55,139 bases of DNA from Hyphomicrobium sp. (GTDB lineage: Bacteria; Pseudomonadota; Alphaproteobacteria; Rhizobiales; Hyphomicrobiaceae). A program made the position numbers and the translations under genes. The notes under the pieces were generated by a model. It saw nothing but the letters and a program-made list of their open reading frames with translations, was not told where the DNA came from and did no database searches. This document shows positions 52,970-55,139 of this stretch, piece by piece. Numbering within the stretch: position 1 is the stretch's first letter; every line of letters starts with the position of its first letter. The stretch is from NCBI GenBank assembly GCA_016716675.1, contig JADJVG010000017.1, positions 1 through 55,139 of the forward strand, in the 5' to 3' direction.

Positions 52970-54628
52970 ATGTCTATTGGAATTTCGGCGCGGGAAAGAA
53001 ATGCAGCGGCAATCACGCTCATAGCGGTGATGGGTCTGGGCATTCTCGCTGCGGTCGTCGGCGATAGCGATCTTTTCCGTTTTCAGGGTTGGGTTGCCGC
53101 GATTTATTGCCTGATCGCGCTATTAGCGCTTGTGATCACGTATCGCGAGCCTTTAGGAACCAGCGAAAGCGCCAAAAGCTATTACGATGCCCCGACAAAA
53201 GTTGGTGTCGTCATAGCGTTGGTATGGGCGATCGCTGGATTTTTTGTCGGCGATTGGGTGGCGTGGCTGCTGGTTTATCCCGACCTAACTTTCGATTCTG
53301 AGTGGTTTAGTTTTGGGCGCCTTCGTCCGGTGCATACCAGCGGAGTCATATTCGGCTTTGGCGGTAATGCACTCATTGCAACGTCTTTTCACGTGATGCA
53401 GCGCACCTCGCGTGCGCGCATGCCGGATCAATTTAGCCCTTGGTTCGTGCTGGTGGGGTACAACCTATTTTGCGTGCTGGCAGCAACTGGATATCTCGCC
53501 GGCATCAGCCAATCGAAGGAGTATGCAGAACCGGAGTGGTACGCTGACATTCTTCTAGTGATTGTCTGGGTAGCCTACCTCATCCTTTACCTTCGAACCC
53601 TCGCGCGGCGTTCAGAACCGCATATCTACGTTTCCAATTGGTACTATCTGGCCTTCATTATCGTTGTTGCGATGCTTCACATCATCAACAACCTAGCGGT
53701 CCCTATTTCTTGGACGGATACCAAGAGCTATTCGTTGTTCTCGGGCGTGCAGGATGCGATGACGCAGTGGTGGTATGGGCACAATGCGGTTGCGTTCTTT
53801 TTAACGGCCGGCTTCCTCGGCATGATGTATTACTTTCTTCCCAAGCGCGCCGAGCGGCCAATCTATTCGTATCGCCTGTCAATCGTTGGATTCTGGGGCA
53901 TTACATTCGTCTATATGTGGGCTGGCGCTCACCATCTTCACTACACGGCGCTGCCGCTGTGGGTGCAGACGCTTGCCATGTCATTTTCGTTGATGTTGTT
54001 GGTTCCGTCGTGGGCGGCTGCTGGAAACGCGCTTATGACGTTGAACGGCGCATGGGCGAAAGTCCGCGATGATGCAACGTTGCGCTTCATGATGGTCGCG
54101 GCGGTATTCTATGGTGTTGCAACGTTCGAGGGATCGTTCATGGCGATCCGTCCCGTCAATGCGCTATCGCACTATACGGACTGGACGATTGGCCACGTTC
54201 ACGGCGGCACATTGGGATGGAACTCATTCATCACCTTCGGTGCGTTCTACGCTCTTGTGCCCTGGCTGTGGCAGCGAAAGACGATGTATTCGCCGCGCCT
54301 TGTTGAAGTGCATTTCTGGTTGGCGCTTGCTGGCGCCCTTATCTACGTCTTTGCCATGTGGAATTCTGGGATCGTCCAGGGGTTGATGTGGCGCACCTAT
54401 AATGACAGCGGAACGCTGAGTTATTCCTTCATCGATTCCCTTATCGCGATGAAGCCCTATTACGCTGCGCGTGCGTTTGGAGGGCTGCTCTTCCTCATTG
54501 GTGGCTGCATCTGTTTCTACAACGTCATCATGACCATCAGGACATCCGCCGAAGTCGTCGAGGCGCCGGATTTGAAGCCCCAGTACAGCGTTCCTGGCGC
54601 CGCTGGCAGCGCGGTAGAGGGGGCGTAA
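52970..54628 (+). CDS. ccoN: cbb3-type cytochrome c oxidase subunit I
   Basis: CcoN is the catalytic haem-copper subunit of the high-affinity proton-pumping oxidase used at low oxygen. The 552-residue protein has about twelve helices. Metal-ligand histidines are visible in RPVHTSGVIFGFGGNALIAT (low-spin haem), QWWYGHNAVAFFLTAGFLG, WAGAHHLHYTALP (CuB) and IGHVHGGTLGWN. Start ATG 52970 follows AGAGGG; the frame is open to 52919. ccoO follows after four bases. Confidence 0.95.
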   Translation: MSIGISARERNAAAITLIAVMGLGILAAVVGDSDLFRFQGWVAAIYCLIALLALVITYREPLGTSESAKSYYDAPTKVGVVIALVWAIAGFFVGDWVAWLLVYPDLTFDSEWFSFGRLRPVHTSGVIFGFGGNALIATSFHVMQRTSRARMPDQFSPWFVLVGYNLFCVLAATGYLAGISQSKEYAEPEWYADILLVIVWVAYLILYLRTLARRSEPHIYVSNWYYLAFIIVVAMLHIINNLAVPISWTDTKSYSLFSGVQDAMTQWWYGHNAVAFFLTAGFLGMMYYFLPKRAERPIYSYRLSIVGFWGITFVYMWAGAHHLHYTALPLWVQTLAMSFSLMLLVPSWAAAGNALMTLNGAWAKVRDDATLRFMMVAAVFYGVATFEGSFMAIRPVNALSHYTDWTIGHVHGGTLGWNSFITFGAFYALVPWLWQRKTMYSPRLVEVHFWLALAGALIYVFAMWNSGIVQGLMWRTYNDSGTLSYSFIDSLIAMKPYYAARAFGGLLFLIGGCICFYNVIMTIRTSAEVVEAPDLKPQYSVPGAAGSAVEGA

Positions 54629-54632
54629 GGCG

Positions 54633-55139
54633 ATGTTCAAGACGCATTACCAGCTGGAGAAAAACTCGATCGTTTTCGCCGTAGCGATCATGTTGGTGGC
54701 AAGTGTCGGCGGCCTGATGGAAATTGCGCCGCTGTTCACAATTCACCAAACGGTAGAGGCCGCGCCGAACATGCGCGTCTACACGCCGTTGGAGTTGATC
54801 GGCCGTAACATCTACATGCGCGAGGGTTGCTATGCCTGCCATTCGCAGATGATCCGGACGCTGCGCGACGAGGTCGAGCGCTATGGTCCATATTCACTTG
54901 CTGTTGAATCGAAATACGATCACCCAATGCTTTGGGGCTCAAAGCGGACCGGGCCCGATCTGGCGCGAGTCGGCGGTAAATACTCTGACGAATGGCACGT
55001 TGCACATCTGAGGAATCCTAGGGATGTCGTGTCTGTGTCGATCATGCCGGCATACCGGTGGCTCGAGCGCAAAGATCTTGATGTCGGCGCCATGTCGAAA
55101 CACCTCGCAGCAATGCGCACCGTCGGCGTTCCCTATACG
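54633..55139 (+). CDS. ccoO: cbb3-type cytochrome c oxidase subunit II, partial at window end
   Basis: The first 169 codons of ccoO; the gene continues beyond the window. After an N-terminal membrane anchor (NSIVFAVAIMLVASVGGLMEI) comes the mono-haem motif REGCYACHSQMIRTL (CxxCH), then GPYSLAVESKYDHPMLWGSKRTGPDLARVGG and MPAYRWL, all typical of CcoO. ATG 54633 follows the ccoN stop by four bases. Confidence 0.95.
   Translation, partial: MFKTHYQLEKNSIVFAVAIMLVASVGGLMEIAPLFTIHQTVEAAPNMRVYTPLELIGRNIYMREGCYACHSQMIRTLRDEVERYGPYSLAVESKYDHPMLWGSKRTGPDLARVGGKYSDEWHVAHLRNPRDVVSVSIMPAYRWLERKDLDVGAMSKHLAAMRTVGVPYT

Overview
The window reads as chromosomal DNA of a facultative methylotrophic or chemoheterotrophic alphaproteobacterium, most likely a Hyphomicrobiales member close to Hyphomicrobium. 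This assignment is an inference from gene content and protein style: fdnGHI-type formate dehydrogenase, a fused SoxYZ-like carrier known from quinoprotein dehydrogenase systems, PHA synthase with phasin, STAS-MlaE, an alphaproteobacterial-style OmpA protein and a cbb3 oxidase, all with high-GC codon use. No 16S or other lineage marker is present. No phage, IS element or CRISPR array was recognised.

Layout. (1) 0.4-12 kb is a selenium/formate island. It holds a selenocysteine-containing formate dehydrogenase (fdnG with in-frame UGA and a SECIS hairpin, then fdnH, fdnI, fdhE), a permease, selD, and on the other strand selA-selB-tRNA-Sec. Everything needed to make and insert Sec sits beside the one visible selenoprotein. 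The tRNA-Sec gene lies inside the 3' end of the selB reading frame. (2) 12.3-19.4 kb is a divergent trehalose locus: a PfkB-type kinase (frameshifted) and a membrane-anchored, sensor-fused OtsA on one strand; OtsB, a GH15 glucosidase and glucokinase in an overlapping operon on the other. (3) 19.6-29.5 kb holds an outer-membrane barrel protein, phaC (frameshifted), a phasin, a Pat-like acetyltransferase, and an Mla-type lipid transport operon whose ATPase gene carries an internal deletion and frameshift. (4) 30-37 kb is housekeeping: PilZ protein, ada (frameshifted), cytochrome b561, YceI, lipA, hydroxypyruvate isomerase, a nuclease-fold protein and the SoxYZ-like carrier. (5) 37-43 kb holds an OmpA-family protein, a GGDEF-EAL protein and its translationally linked PstS-like binding protein.

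(6) 43.1-50.3 kb is the most unusual part. A canonical arsR-acr3-arsC-arsH operon with a perfect palindromic operator at arsR is followed on the same strand by a 4.1-kb gene for a single 1364-residue protein. That protein joins three N-terminal membrane segments, two rhodanese domains, a YidC/Oxa1-type membrane domain, a PEP-synthase-like ATP-grasp domain and a C-terminal phosphohistidine swivel domain. I know of no described protein with this architecture. A copy of one half of the ars operator lies upstream of it. (7) 50.4-55.1 kb holds a YeiH-type exporter divergent from a LysR regulator, then ccoN and the start of ccoO, cut by the window end.

Four otherwise well-conserved genes (pfkB-like, phaC, mlaF, ada) are interrupted. 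Three look like one- or two-base indels in simple-sequence runs, which could be assembly errors. The mlaF lesion is a loss of roughly 45-50 bases, which is harder to explain that way.
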